Of a DNA stretch of 64,000 bases, positions 1 through 8,064 are shown in pieces (position 1 is the stretch's first letter; the number at the start of each line of letters is the position of its first letter). The stretch comes from Chroogloeocystis siderophila 5.2 s.c.1 (GTDB lineage: Bacteria > Cyanobacteriota > Cyanobacteriia > Cyanobacteriales > Chroococcidiopsidaceae): the NCBI RefSeq assembly GCF_001904655.1, contig NZ_MRCC01000001.1, positions 248,001-312,000 of the forward strand. The letters run 5' to 3'. The notes beneath the pieces were generated by a model. The model was not told the DNA's origin. It worked only from the letters and a program-made list of their open reading frames with translations, and did not search any database. The position numbers and the translations under genes were made by a program.

Positions 1-33
1 CCTGACCTCCGATCCCCGACCCCTGACCTCTCC
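1..33. repeat. Short tandem CTGACC-type repeat
   Basis: A run of degenerate CCTGACC/CCCGACC heptamers lies just before mreD. The same motif recurs between genes near 812-830, 23792-23814, 26895-26927, 29832-29850 and 36633-36646. It resembles the short tandemly repeated sequences known from cyanobacterial intergenic DNA. Confidence 0.7.
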
Positions 34-60
34 TAAAGTACCACAAGGAGAATAAAAACT

Positions 61-624
61 TTGAACCGTATTTCACGAGCTCGTTTGCATCAACGCCAAA
101 TAGTAAATTGGCTTGTTACAGTTGGCTCAGTTTTTTTATGCTTATTACTGCTACCAATGCGCTTACCAGGAATAGAACTAGCAGGAACTGCGCCCAACTG
201 GTTACTGATCTGGGTTGTTGCTTGGAGTGTGAAGCGAACCGTTGTTCAAGGGGCGATCGCCGGAATCATCCTCGGTTTACTCCAAGATGGTATGACATCA
301 CCTTTGCCCTCACACGCGCTGAGTTTAGCTGTAGTAGGAATTATCACCGCTCGCCTACGCAAGCAGCGCTATCTTCAGGAAGACTTTATTTCGGTTGCTT
401 TGATTGTCTTTGGTATGGCAGTTTTAGCCGAAGTGATTACAGCAGCGCAATTTAGTTTCTGGAGTGCAGCGATCGCGGGCAAATACACTGCTAGTATTAA
501 CAATTTCGCCGAAGTTTGGACGTACTACCAACGTGTTGCTTTAGCTTCTGCAATTGTGAGTAGCTTGTGGGCACCAGTGGTATACTACCCCCTAAATCGT
601 TGGTGGGAAAAAATGAAAGACTAA
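61..624 (+). CDS. mreD: Rod shape-determining protein MreD
   Basis: MreD is the small inner-membrane partner of MreB and MreC in the complex that directs lateral peptidoglycan synthesis. The 187-residue product is mostly hydrophobic, with about five membrane segments (roughly 16-35, 43-57, 61-75, 84-97, 104-130, 155-175) and a short charged C-terminus, as in cyanobacterial MreD. It starts at TTG with AAGGAG ten bases upstream (45-50). The window opens only 60 bases upstream, so the usual partner mreC would lie outside. rodA, another elongasome gene, is at 13.2-14.4 kb. The assignment rests on overall hydrophobic pattern and resemblance, as the family has few invariant residues. Confidence 0.85.
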   Translation: MNRISRARLHQRQIVNWLVTVGSVFLCLLLLPMRLPGIELAGTAPNWLLIWVVAWSVKRTVVQGAIAGIILGLLQDGMTSPLPSHALSLAVVGIITARLRKQRYLQEDFISVALIVFGMAVLAEVITAAQFSFWSAAIAGKYTASINNFAEVWTYYQRVALASAIVSSLWAPVVYYPLNRWWEKMKD

Positions 625-696
625 CTCAATAATTATTTCTCTCTACCCGCTGCTGTGATAACAATGGTCAAAATGGTTAGGACATTACAAAAGTTT

Positions 697-770
697 TGAG
701 TTATGAGTTTTAAATTATTCGCGTGATCGCGTGCAGAGGCATTATTATCAGTTTTGAGTTTTGAATTAAA
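697..770. repeat. GAGTTTTGAGTT-type degenerate intergenic repeat
   Basis: The mreD-ribD gap holds repeated GAGTTATGAGTTTT and CAGTTTTGAGTTTTGAATT words. They look like simple heptamer-type intergenic repeats rather than coding sequence. Confidence 0.4.
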
Positions 771-811
771 GAACTTCTCACCTCAACACTTTTAACGAGT
801 AACTCTTCTCG

Positions 812-830
812 TCCTGACCTCTGACCCCTG
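812..830. repeat. Short tandem CTGACC-type repeat
   Basis: TCCTGACCTCTGACCCCTG, a copy of the heptamer repeat family also seen at the window start, sits 40 bases before ribD. Confidence 0.6.
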
Positions 831-869
831 CTCGTTGTTATTTCCACGCTCTACAATTAAGAATCAAAA

Positions 870-2018
870 ATGGTACAGGCGGATTTACAACCAGAGGAAA
901 CCGAAGTCACCGACTTTGATCGGGCAATGATGCAGCGGTGTTTGCAACTGGCGCGCCGCGCTTTAGGTCGCACCGCACCGAATCCGTTGGTAGGATCTGT
1001 CATTGTCCAAGCTGGAGAAATTGTTGGGGAAGGGTTTCATCCTGGTGCTGGTCAACCTCATGCAGAAGTTTTTGCTTTGCGTGCCGCAGGCGATCGCGCG
1101 CGTGGCGCTACGGTATACGTCAATTTAGAACCTTGCAATCACTACGGACGTACTCCCCCGTGTTCTGAAGCGTTAATCGCCGCCGGAGTTGCGAAAGTCG
1201 TTGTGGGCATGGTTGATCCGAATCCACTCGTTGCTGGCCGTGGCATTGCGCGGTTACGCAGTGCAGGAATTAAAGTTGTTGTCGGTGTAGAAGAAGACAA
1301 TTGCCGTCAACTCAACGAAGGCTTTGTACATCGCATTCTGCATCAACGACCGTTTGGTATTTTAAAGTATGCAATGACCTTAGATGGCAAAATTGCGACG
1401 AGCAGCGGTCATAGTGCGTGGGTTAGTAACCAAAGCGCGCGAAATCTCGTTCATCAACTACGCGCGGCGTGTGATGCAGTAATTGTCGGCGGGAATACAG
1501 TCAGAAACGATAATCCCAGGTTAACTAGTCGTCAGGCAGAGGCACACAACCCCCTACGGGTGGTGATGAGTCGCACACTTGACTTACCTACCGAAGCCTA
1601 TTTATGGCAAACCGCAGAATTTCCAACGCTCGTGTTGACAGAAATAAACGCTAATCCTCAATTCCAACAGTTCCTACGCCAAAAAAATGTCGAGGTGGTA
1701 GAATTGCCATCGCTGACACCAACTCAGGCAATGGCAAACTTATACGCACGCGGTTTTTCAGCGGTATTGTGGGAATGCGGCGGCAGGTTAGCAGCACGCG
1801 CGATCGCCGAAGGATCAGTGCAAAAAATTCTCGCCTTCATCGCGCCTAAAATTATTGGTGGCAGCGGCGCACCATCACCCATCGGCGACTTGGGTTTAAC
1901 AAATATGAATCAAGCACTTGCGCTCGAACGAGTGCGCTGGCAAACTATAGGGTCAGACTGCTTGGTAGAAGGTTATTTACCGCAAGACAGCAGTTTTTTG
2001 GTGCAGAATTCTCATTAA
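870..2018 (+). CDS. ribD: Bifunctional riboflavin biosynthesis deaminase/reductase RibD
   Basis: RibD carries out two steps of riboflavin synthesis: deamination of diaminohydroxyphosphoribosylaminopyrimidine, then NADPH-dependent reduction of the ribose side chain. The N-terminal cytidine-deaminase-like domain (about residues 15-150) has the zinc site HAE at 64-66 and Cys89/Cys98 in the PCNHYGRTPPC motif. The C-terminal reductase domain (about 160-370) opens with the typical GILKYAMTLDGKIA stretch. At 382 residues it is of normal full length and both domains look intact. It stands alone rather than in a rib operon, which is usual in cyanobacteria. The small membrane protein gene at 2040 follows by 21 bases and may be cotranscribed. 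Confidence 0.95.
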   Translation: MVQADLQPEETEVTDFDRAMMQRCLQLARRALGRTAPNPLVGSVIVQAGEIVGEGFHPGAGQPHAEVFALRAAGDRARGATVYVNLEPCNHYGRTPPCSEALIAAGVAKVVVGMVDPNPLVAGRGIARLRSAGIKVVVGVEEDNCRQLNEGFVHRILHQRPFGILKYAMTLDGKIATSSGHSAWVSNQSARNLVHQLRAACDAVIVGGNTVRNDNPRLTSRQAEAHNPLRVVMSRTLDLPTEAYLWQTAEFPTLVLTEINANPQFQQFLRQKNVEVVELPSLTPTQAMANLYARGFSAVLWECGGRLAARAIAEGSVQKILAFIAPKIIGGSGAPSPIGDLGLTNMNQALALERVRWQTIGSDCLVEGYLPQDSSFLVQNSH

Positions 2019-2039
2019 TTGCAATAATAGACATTCAAT

Positions 2040-2636
2040 ATGCTCGAAATTGTAGTTTGTAGTTTGTTCGTCGGTAGTCTAGGTTTTCAGGCGGTGGTGC
2101 TTGGTGGCTGGATGCACTGGCAGCAACGTATACTAGCTCATCAAGAAGAAGAGGAGGAAATCTTGACGCAATACGAAACTAAAGAAAATACACTCATCGA
2201 GCCACAATCACAACAAAATGGCGCTGCGAAGCAATCGCTTAAAGATCCGCGTCTCGTCGGTTGGGAATTTAAAATTGTCCGCGCTAACCGCAACGTATTT
2301 CGCGATTCACAGGTTCTGCAAAAGTTGTGTCAAGAAGAAGCAGAATCAGGTTGGATTATGTTAGAAAAACTTGATGATCGCCGAATTCGATTCAAGCGAC
2401 CAATTGCTTTACGCGAAATTGTCAAATCAGAATATCTCAAGCACGAACCATATCGCAGCCATTACGGTCCATCTTGGCAACCATTAAACTGGTTTGCGGC
2501 GATCGCTGTTTTGGTAGCCATGACCTTACCGGCTTATCTTGGTTATGCCCTAGTTTCTCGTACCTTTGCTTCTTCAAGTCAAACACAACCATTACCTGCC
2601 GCGTTTCCTCCCCTGGAACCAACATCAGAGCAGTAG
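2040..2636 (+). CDS. Conserved hypothetical protein with two membrane segments
   Basis: I do not recognise a family. The 198-residue protein has an N-terminal hydrophobic segment (about 2-25), an acidic patch (EEEEE near 37), a soluble charged middle (about 70-135) containing a GWEFKIVRANRNVF stretch, a second membrane segment (about 150-172) and a Pro/Ser-rich tail. The middle segment resembles conserved cyanobacterial proteins of unknown role. It follows ribD by 21 bases and may share its transcript. Its 3' end faces the convergent gene at 2649 with a 12-base gap. Confidence 0.7.
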   Translation: MLEIVVCSLFVGSLGFQAVVLGGWMHWQQRILAHQEEEEEILTQYETKENTLIEPQSQQNGAAKQSLKDPRLVGWEFKIVRANRNVFRDSQVLQKLCQEEAESGWIMLEKLDDRRIRFKRPIALREIVKSEYLKHEPYRSHYGPSWQPLNWFAAIAVLVAMTLPAYLGYALVSRTFASSSQTQPLPAAFPPLEPTSEQ

Positions 2637-2648
2637 CAGTTTTGTCGA

Positions 2649-2867
2649 TCAAGAAGCTTGCCGATTTTCTGCCAAATCGCGAATTAAGTTTAACCGCGAG
2701 CGAATATAGTCGCTGAGAATATCAAGTTCGCTTTGATTTAGCGACGTTTTCAACTTGGTTTGCTTGAGTAACCACTGCACTAGATGTGCATCATCGAGTT
2801 TTAACAGAGTGTTTGACTGTGTTGTTTCAACTACAGACCAAAGCTGACGCAGGACTGTGGGAGTCAT
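2649..2867 (-). CDS. Small conserved hypothetical protein
   Basis: A 72-residue soluble, mainly helical protein of unknown function. The open frame extends upstream to 2960, but the ATG at 2867 is preferred because GAGG lies seven bases before it, and the upstream extension is Cys/Val-rich and unlike a real N-terminus. The Leu-rich pattern (LVQWLLKQTKLK; LNQSELDILSDYIRSRLNLIRDLAE) suggests a small helical bundle, as in many short cyanobacterial proteins. No catalytic motif is visible. Confidence 0.6.
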   Translation of the reverse strand: MTPTVLRQLWSVVETTQSNTLLKLDDAHLVQWLLKQTKLKTSLNQSELDILSDYIRSRLNLIRDLAENRQAS

Positions 2868-3200
2868 AAAACCTCTGCTGAAAAAATTAAGATTTCCTTT
2901 ATCTTTTACGAGAATACCCAACGAAACTACTATTTTGCACAAGACCACACAACACGACACAAGAGTTACAAATTACTTAACAAAGCGATCGATAACTTGA
3001 CAAAATCGCTTATTTTAGTCTCGCGGTTTTCGTTAAATGCCGTACGCTAGTGGCGAATAATGACCGCCTAATAGCCCTCACTTGCGCTTGAAACAAGCAA
3101 TTTCTCGCTATACCTGCTTGCTTAACAAAAACCAACAGACTGCTCCAAGCTTCCCCAAATTTCTTAAACTTAAGGTGAAGTCAATCGAGGGAGTTTCAGT
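2868..3200. other. Intergenic region between divergent genes
   Basis: About 330 bases between the divergent starts at 2867 and 3201. It must hold both promoters, but I see no convincing operator, small ORF or RNA. A GAGGGAG ribosome-binding site at about 3188-3194 serves the plus-strand gene. Confidence 0.4.
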
Positions 3201-3455
3201 ATGAGTACTGAAAATATCGAACAAGAAGCTCGCGAAGCAATGGTACAACAACGCCAGCAAGAGGAACATTTACAACAATCAATGTTAAGCCGTTCTGAGG
3301 CAGAAGTTAATACACCACCTGGTAGTCATACCGCAGAAGAAGCTAGAGAATTAATGATTGAACAGCGCCAGCAAGAAGAACAGTTACAACAGTCGATGCT
3401 GAGCCGTTCTGCTGCGGAAGTCGGTCTATCGAACGCGCAGCCTTCTCAAGATTAG
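3201..3455 (+). CDS. Small Gln/Glu-rich protein made of two tandem copies of one module
   Basis: The 84-residue product is an internal duplication. Residues about 7-34 and 46-73 align nearly residue for residue, each reading EARE-(L/A)M-(V/I)-(Q/E)-QRQQEE-(H/Q)-LQQSMLSRS-(E/A)-AEV. Between them is a short Pro/Gly/Ser linker and the tail is unstructured. Each module should form one amphipathic helix, so the protein may be a helical hairpin or oligomer. There is no signal peptide or membrane segment. The start is well placed behind GAGGGAG. The function is unknown and I recognise no named family. Confidence 0.75.
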   Translation: MSTENIEQEAREAMVQQRQQEEHLQQSMLSRSEAEVNTPPGSHTAEEARELMIEQRQQEEQLQQSMLSRSAAEVGLSNAQPSQD

Positions 3456-3617
3456 TGTGTGTTAAATCAACGTGAGTTTGACAAAAAAGAGTTTAGCGCC
3501 AAGAAAAACGCTACCAAGCTAAGATTCTGTGAAAGCGGTTAGCAATTGGTACTTATAGCTAATAAATTGAATTCAGCCGTAGCTGATCGAAGAACCGCAT
3601 CACATCTACATTTTACC

Positions 3618-3647
3618 GCCAGGATAGCTGTCGTTAGCTATCTTGGC
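3618..3647. repeat. 12-bp inverted repeat (hairpin)
   Basis: GCCAGGATAGCT and AGCTATCTTGGC flank a six-base loop, pairing over 12 bases with one G-T wobble. It lies 30 bases past the stop of the minus-strand TPR gene. No clear U-tract follows on either strand, so it may be a weak terminator or an mRNA 3'-end stabiliser. Confidence 0.6.
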
Positions 3648-3676
3648 TCAGATAAATTGCAATTAAAAAAGCAGAT

Positions 3677-4111
3677 TTAAGCTACCTTATTCATCTTGTC
3701 AGGGTCTTGAATGCCACGTAGCTTGTACCATGTCTGCGTGATTCTTTGCCACCACGATTGACGATTTATCCCTAGTGCTTTGTTGTAACTCGTGTATGAC
3801 TGTTGATAGCGACCTAGATAATGCAACGCCGCACCGCGAATCAGCCATGCTTCTTGATGCTTAGAGTCTAGTTCTAAAGCTTTTTCACAACTGCTTAAAG
3901 CTTCAGAGTAGCGTTCTAAATGTACCAGTACTACTGCGCGTAATACCCAACTACTCGGATCGTCTTCTCGAATCGTCACAGCTTTGTCTAGGTTAGCTAG
4001 CGCTTCTCGATAGTGACCTGAGTTAGCTAAAGCTGCACCTCTAGCAAACCAAATTTGGTAAATATTCGTTGGATCTGCTGTTTTGTCGAAGCTAGTCATT
4101 ATTACAGCCAT
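3677..4111 (-). CDS. Tetratricopeptide (TPR) repeat protein
   Basis: The 144-residue protein contains about three consecutive TPR units (roughly residues 18-51, 52-85, 86-119) with the typical W-LG/A-Y-AL--Y-KAL pattern, for example YREALANLDKAVTI, YSEALSSCEKALEL and YQQSYTSYNKALGI. TPRs make protein-protein interaction scaffolds, and the partner cannot be told from sequence. No signal peptide or other domain is seen. The open frame begins at 4111; in-frame Met codons at residues 1 and 4 (4111, 4102) are both possible starts. It is monocistronic, with a hairpin downstream at 3618-3647. Confidence 0.8.
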   Translation of the reverse strand: MAVIMTSFDKTADPTNIYQIWFARGAALANSGHYREALANLDKAVTIREDDPSSWVLRAVVLVHLERYSEALSSCEKALELDSKHQEAWLIRGAALHYLGRYQQSYTSYNKALGINRQSWWQRITQTWYKLRGIQDPDKMNKVA

Positions 4112-4309
4112 AGTAAGTACATCACATCAGGTAAGCCCACAACCTCAAGGTAGTCTACTTAGTACCTGATCGTGCTGTTGAAATTACGGTAACTATTGTA
4201 AATATTTCAACAATATATTGAAAGTGGCGATCGCCTAGCAAACTGTATCGGTTATATCCAGTGCCTGTGACAGCAGCAAGGCAAAAGCAAACACAGGATA
4301 AGTATAGAA

Positions 4310-5143
4310 TTAATGAACTCTTGCCCGCGTTAAAATTCCTTGACGAGGACTGAATAATAAAGCCAGCAGAAATAATCCAGAAACTACTAGGACAATCGCT
4401 GCACCCGAAGGAATATTTAAATAGTAGCTAAGATACATACCACTAACACTACTGACAATCCCGAACCCCGCACCTAATATCATCATTTGATGGAGTTCTT
4501 TCACAAGTAAGTAAGCTGTAGTTCCAGGACCAATTAAGAGAGATACAACAAGCACAACTCCCACCGCTTGCATACTAGCAATAATTGTTAAAGTAATTAC
4601 GGCAGTTAGCCCAAAATGAATTAAATTTACGGGTAATCCCATTGCTTGCGCTCCTAAAGGATCGAAGGTATAAAACAGCAATTCCTTATAAAAAACTTTG
4701 ACTAAGAGGAGGACAATAACTGTAATAAATAAAGTGCGCCACACATCTGAATTAGTGACGCCTAAAATGTCGCCAAACAGAAATTGATGTAGGTCTATTT
4801 TACTTCTCAAAACAGTAATTAATGTAATTCCTAATGCTAAGAAACCTGAGAAAACTAATGCCATTGCCACATCAACTTTGACACGAGATTGTGACTGAAT
4901 CCAAGCAATAACAAAGGTGCTGAATGTACCAGAAACAAAGGCTCCTAGAAAGATATCCATACCAAAGAAAAACGCGATCGCAAGTCCTGGTAACACCGCA
5001 TGAGCAATGACATCGCCTAATAAGCCCATCCGTTGTAAAATTAAATAGGTTCCCACAACCGCACACAAGATTCCGAGTAAAACCGCAGTTGCGATCGCTT
5101 GACGCATAAATTCAAAACTGAGCGGTTCAGTTAACCAATTCAT
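4310..5143 (-). CDS. znuB: Zinc/manganese ABC transporter permease (ZnuB-like)
   Basis: This is the membrane component of an ABC-3 family metal importer, working with the ATPase at 5175-5906 and the binding protein at 5953-6957. It has eight to nine hydrophobic segments and typical family stretches (GDVIAHAVLPGLAIAFFFG; ASMQAVGVVLVVSLLIGPG). The open frame reaches 5182, but that start would overlap znuC. The ATG at 5143 gives the conventional MNWLTEPLSFEFMRQAI N-terminus and about 277 residues. It is likely cotranscribed with znuC. Zinc rather than manganese or iron is inferred from the His-rich loop of the binding protein and the upstream Zur-like box. Confidence 0.88.
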   Translation of the reverse strand: MNWLTEPLSFEFMRQAIATAVLLGILCAVVGTYLILQRMGLLGDVIAHAVLPGLAIAFFFGMDIFLGAFVSGTFSTFVIAWIQSQSRVKVDVAMALVFSGFLALGITLITVLRSKIDLHQFLFGDILGVTNSDVWRTLFITVIVLLLVKVFYKELLFYTFDPLGAQAMGLPVNLIHFGLTAVITLTIIASMQAVGVVLVVSLLIGPGTTAYLLVKELHQMMILGAGFGIVSSVSGMYLSYYLNIPSGAAIVLVVSGLFLLALLFSPRQGILTRARVH

Positions 5144-5174
5144 AGAGTATTCAATAGTCAATAAAGAGTACTGT

Positions 5175-5906
5175 TTAGGCAAAAAACTGCTTGCTTAAAA
5201 GTAGCAAGCCATCGCCGTACGTGCGTTGTATATTTTCTGCGGTAAAAACTTCTCTCAACGAACCATTCGCGATGATTTTGCGATTCAAAAGTAATAGGCG
5301 ATCACACTGCGTTAATGTACCACCCAAATCGTGCGTAATCAGTAACAAAATTTTTCCTTGGTCTTTTAGTTCCTCAAAAACCTCAAACATAATTGATTCT
5401 GTCTTTTTATCAACTCCTACAAAAGGTTCGTCAAAAAAGAACAATTCCGCCTCTTGCGCTAGTGTACGCGCTAAGAATACGCGCTGTTGCTGTCCTCCCG
5501 ACAATTCTCCAATCACCCGCCGTCGTAAATCATAAATTCCAACACGTTCCATCGCCGCCGCAACAACTTCTTTCGCTTGACGGCTATGTTCGCGCAACCA
5601 ACCCGTATGCACGGTGCGTCCCATCAAAACAACACGTTCTACAGTAATTGGGTAGTCCCAGTCAATCGCGGATCTTTGCGGTACATAGGCAACTGAGTGT
5701 AATTGCTGTTTGAGCGATCGCGCCCTGTACCTCACTTTACCACTCGCCGTTGGGACTAAACCCAAAATACCCTTGACAAGTGTACTTTTTCCTGCTCCAT
5801 TTGGACCAATCACGCCAACAATTTGCCCTGGTTCTAAGCAAAAGCTTACATCCTCAACAGCAGAAATTCCTTGGTAGTTGACAGCTAAGTGCTGAACCTC
5901 TAACAT
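5175..5906 (-). CDS. znuC: Zinc/manganese ABC transporter ATP-binding protein (ZnuC-like)
   Basis: This is the ATPase of the metal importer. It has Walker A GPNGAGKS (about 34-41), a Q-loop near VAYVPQRSAIDWDYP, the ABC signature LSGGQQQR, Walker B LFFFDEP and the switch His in LLITHD. The AIDWDYP insertion after the Q-loop is characteristic of the Mn/Zn/Fe ABC-3 subfamily. Length (243 residues) is normal. It is followed by znuB on the same strand with a 31-base gap, and is divergent from znuA. The start ATG lies 12 bases from the Zur-like box, so repression by a metal-loaded Fur-family regulator is expected. Confidence 0.9.
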   Translation of the reverse strand: MLEVQHLAVNYQGISAVEDVSFCLEPGQIVGVIGPNGAGKSTLVKGILGLVPTASGKVRYRARSLKQQLHSVAYVPQRSAIDWDYPITVERVVLMGRTVHTGWLREHSRQAKEVVAAAMERVGIYDLRRRVIGELSGGQQQRVFLARTLAQEAELFFFDEPFVGVDKKTESIMFEVFEELKDQGKILLLITHDLGGTLTQCDRLLLLNRKIIANGSLREVFTAENIQRTYGDGLLLLSKQFFA

Positions 5907-5918
5907 GGCTCTCTTAGA

Positions 5919-5938
5919 ATGATAATGATAATCAAAAC
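5919..5938. promoter_or_regulatory. Zur/Fur-like operator between znuC and znuA
   Basis: The 46-base gap between the divergent znuC and znuA starts contains AATGATAATGATAATCAAAA, two to three overlapping GATAAT-type hexamers as in Fur-family boxes. Its position allows control of both transcripts. A related element occurs at 51533-51548 upstream of the COG0523 gene. Zur is preferred over Fur because of the target genes; sequence alone cannot separate the two. Confidence 0.7.
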
Positions 5939-5952
5939 AACCTCAGTCCAAA

Positions 5953-6957
5953 ATGTTACACAAACGTTATAAGCAAATTGTCCTAACGATAACGTTGGGG
6001 TTAATCGGCTGTAATTCAACTCCTACTCCGACAGGACAAGAGACAACATCACAACCCGCAGGCGATCGCCCATCGGTAATTGCCACCACAAGCGTGTTAT
6101 GTGATATGACACAACAGGTTGCGGCTGAAACCATTGATTTAACGTGTCTAGTTGCAGCAGGAGAAGACCCCCATTTGTATCAACCTACACCTGAAGACCG
6201 CAAAGCGATCGACCAAGCCGATTTAATTTTATATGGTGGTTACGATTTTGAACCAGCTTTAATCAAATTAATTGAAGCGACGAGTAATCCTGCACCTAAA
6301 GTTGCCGTACACGAAGTTGCGGTTTTACAACCAATTATGGCAGAACCGCACAGCCACGACCACGACCACTCACATGTGTCGGAGGAAACTGCACCCGATC
6401 CTCATGTATGGCACAGCGCTCAAAATGGTATCCGCATGGTAGAAACTATTCGCGATAACCTAGAGCAAGTCGCACCAAATCACGCCTCACTCTACAACAG
6501 TAACGTCCAACTCATTACGAGCGAACTCGCTCAAATCGATGCATGGATTAAATCACAAATTGCGACAATTCCGCCCCAGAATCGTAAGTTAGTAACTACT
6601 CACGATGCCATGAATTACTTTGCTCAAGCATATGGTATTCCCATAGAAGGAACACTTAGAGGTATTAGTACAGAAGAAGCGCCTACGGCTGCTAGAGTCA
6701 GTGAACTTGTCAAAGATATTCGACAATCAAGCGTACCCACAATCTTTGCAGAAGCAACGATCAATCCGAGGTTAATTCAAACTGTTGCTAGAGAAGCTAA
6801 TGTACAAGTGTCTGAACGTAAGCTTTTTGCCGATGGCTTAGGAGAACCAGGAACCGATGCGGATACCTACCAAAACAAGCTCATTGCCAATACTCGTACT
6901 ATTGTCGAAGGGCTAGGAGGTCACTATACTCCGCCCCAAGTAGCTAGCTTAAATTAA
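5953..6957 (+). CDS. znuA: Zinc-binding lipoprotein of metal ABC transporter (ZnuA-like)
   Basis: This is the periplasmic metal-binding protein of the cluster A-I family that delivers zinc or manganese to ZnuB. A lipoprotein signal ends in the lipobox LIGC (Cys20). Candidate metal ligands are His74 (EDPHLY), His151 (PDPHVW), the His in TTHDAMNYFA and the Glu/Asp near the C-terminus. A His/Asp-rich loop (residues about 133-141, HSHDHDHSH) is typical of the zinc-specific members and less so of manganese binders. Length (334 residues) is normal. It is transcribed divergently from znuCB through the shared operator at 5919-5938. Confidence 0.92.
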   Translation: MLHKRYKQIVLTITLGLIGCNSTPTPTGQETTSQPAGDRPSVIATTSVLCDMTQQVAAETIDLTCLVAAGEDPHLYQPTPEDRKAIDQADLILYGGYDFEPALIKLIEATSNPAPKVAVHEVAVLQPIMAEPHSHDHDHSHVSEETAPDPHVWHSAQNGIRMVETIRDNLEQVAPNHASLYNSNVQLITSELAQIDAWIKSQIATIPPQNRKLVTTHDAMNYFAQAYGIPIEGTLRGISTEEAPTAARVSELVKDIRQSSVPTIFAEATINPRLIQTVAREANVQVSERKLFADGLGEPGTDADTYQNKLIANTRTIVEGLGGHYTPPQVASLN

Positions 6958-7014
6958 TTTGAGTTGGGAACGTGGTATGGTAACTCTTATTAACTCACTC
7001 CTAATATTCTCACA

Positions 7015-7347
7015 ATGATCTATCAAGTGCGATTAGTAAATCCTGATATGGCACTTGACTGCACGATTTTGGTTCCTGAAGATCAATATATTCTTGATAT
7101 AGCAGAAGAAGCGGGGATTCGTTTACCTGCGGGTTGTCATCAAGGAAACTGTTCCGCCTGTGTTGCCAAAATCATTAGTGGAGAAGTCGATCAAAGCGAA
7201 CAGAGATTTTTACAACCCGCAGAAATTGCAGCAGGCTACACGCTTACTTGCGTAGCCTATCCACTCTCAGATTGTACTTTACAAACGCATCAAGAAAAAG
7301 TTTTATACCATTCTTCTTTGTATTATTCTACTAAGCAAAGCGGATAA
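7015..7347 (+). CDS. Plant-type [2Fe-2S] ferredoxin-like protein
   Basis: A 110-residue electron carrier. The cluster ligands follow the plant-type pattern: Cys41, Cys46 and Cys49 in CHQGNCSAC, and a fourth Cys near residue 80 in YTLTCVAYP. The N-terminal half (VRLVNPDMALDCTILVPEDQYILDIAEEAGIRLPAGC) matches the ferredoxin beta-grasp fold. The C-terminal tail after TLQTHQEKVLY is longer than in PetF and ends in a Tyr/Ser-rich stretch, so this looks like one of the minor ferredoxins and not the main photosynthetic one. It starts 57 bases after znuA and could be read through from it. Confidence 0.85.
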   Translation: MIYQVRLVNPDMALDCTILVPEDQYILDIAEEAGIRLPAGCHQGNCSACVAKIISGEVDQSEQRFLQPAEIAAGYTLTCVAYPLSDCTLQTHQEKVLYHSSLYYSTKQSG

Positions 7348-7390
7348 TTAGGAGTAGCAGTAATATAAGAAAACTTTCAACTAATAATTA

Positions 7391-7843
7391 ATGGTTAGAT
7401 TTAAATATTCTTCACTGATTGATACACCTGTAGAAGTCGTTTGGAATTTTTACGAGCGTCCTGATATACTCAATCTTCTTACTCCGCCTTGGCAACCAAT
7501 TCAAGTAATAAGTCACGAAGAAGGATTAGATGTAGGAGCAACAACCGAATTCAATATATTTTTGGGTCTTATTCCCCTACGATGGGTAACGATTCACACT
7601 GAATACAGTAGATACCATTTCTTTACAGACGAACAGCGTGAAGGACCACTTAAATATTGGAAACATCGTCATCAGTTTACAGCAGAAGCTCATAAAACTT
7701 TGCTAACTGATGATATCGATTTTAGCTTACCTGGTGGATTTTTAACAGATTTCTTTGCTAGTTGGTTAGTGATGATGCAACTCGATCAAGTATTTCGCTA
7801 TCGCCACGAAGTTACACAACGAGAATGTCGAGTTCATCATTAA
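7391..7843 (+). CDS. SRPBCC (START-like) ligand-binding family protein
   Basis: A 150-residue protein with the N-terminal signature of polyketide-cyclase/START-like proteins (YSSLIDTPVEVVWNFYERPDILNLLTPPWQPIQV), which form a helix-grip fold around a hydrophobic cavity. The C-terminal helix segment (LVMMQLDQVFRYRHEV) is also present. Close cyanobacterial relatives are annotated only as SRPBCC or cyclase/dehydrase proteins, so the ligand is unknown. It follows the ferredoxin gene by 43 bases on the same strand, suggesting possible cotranscription. Confidence 0.8.
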   Translation: MVRFKYSSLIDTPVEVVWNFYERPDILNLLTPPWQPIQVISHEEGLDVGATTEFNIFLGLIPLRWVTIHTEYSRYHFFTDEQREGPLKYWKHRHQFTAEAHKTLLTDDIDFSLPGGFLTDFFASWLVMMQLDQVFRYRHEVTQRECRVHH

Positions 7844-7911
7844 ACTTATTAGTAGTTAAGTATGAGCAAATAAAAACAATAAAAACAAAACCTCAATTTT
7901 CTTTACTCAGC

Positions 7912-7937
7912 ATTCTCTGTGCCTCTGTGGTTCGTAA
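7912..7937. repeat. CTCTGTGCCTCTGTGGTTCG dispersed repeat
   Basis: One copy of a dispersed intergenic repeat; other copies are near 50379-50416, 56044-56074 and 60258-60290. Confidence 0.6.
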
Positions 7938-8064
7938 AAGTATAAACTTTGTTTCCATCAAGTAAGAAACTCTACACTCAAACTAAATCAAACTAAATCA
8001 GAACAAAAAAAGAATTTGCTAGACTTGAGAATAGTCAATCAACCCATTGAAGGACGCTGCACCG

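Noticed and set aside
2437-2716. Overlapping ORFs on both strands inside the 2040-2636 gene
   Set aside because: Shadow frames of a clear gene; no independent start signals.
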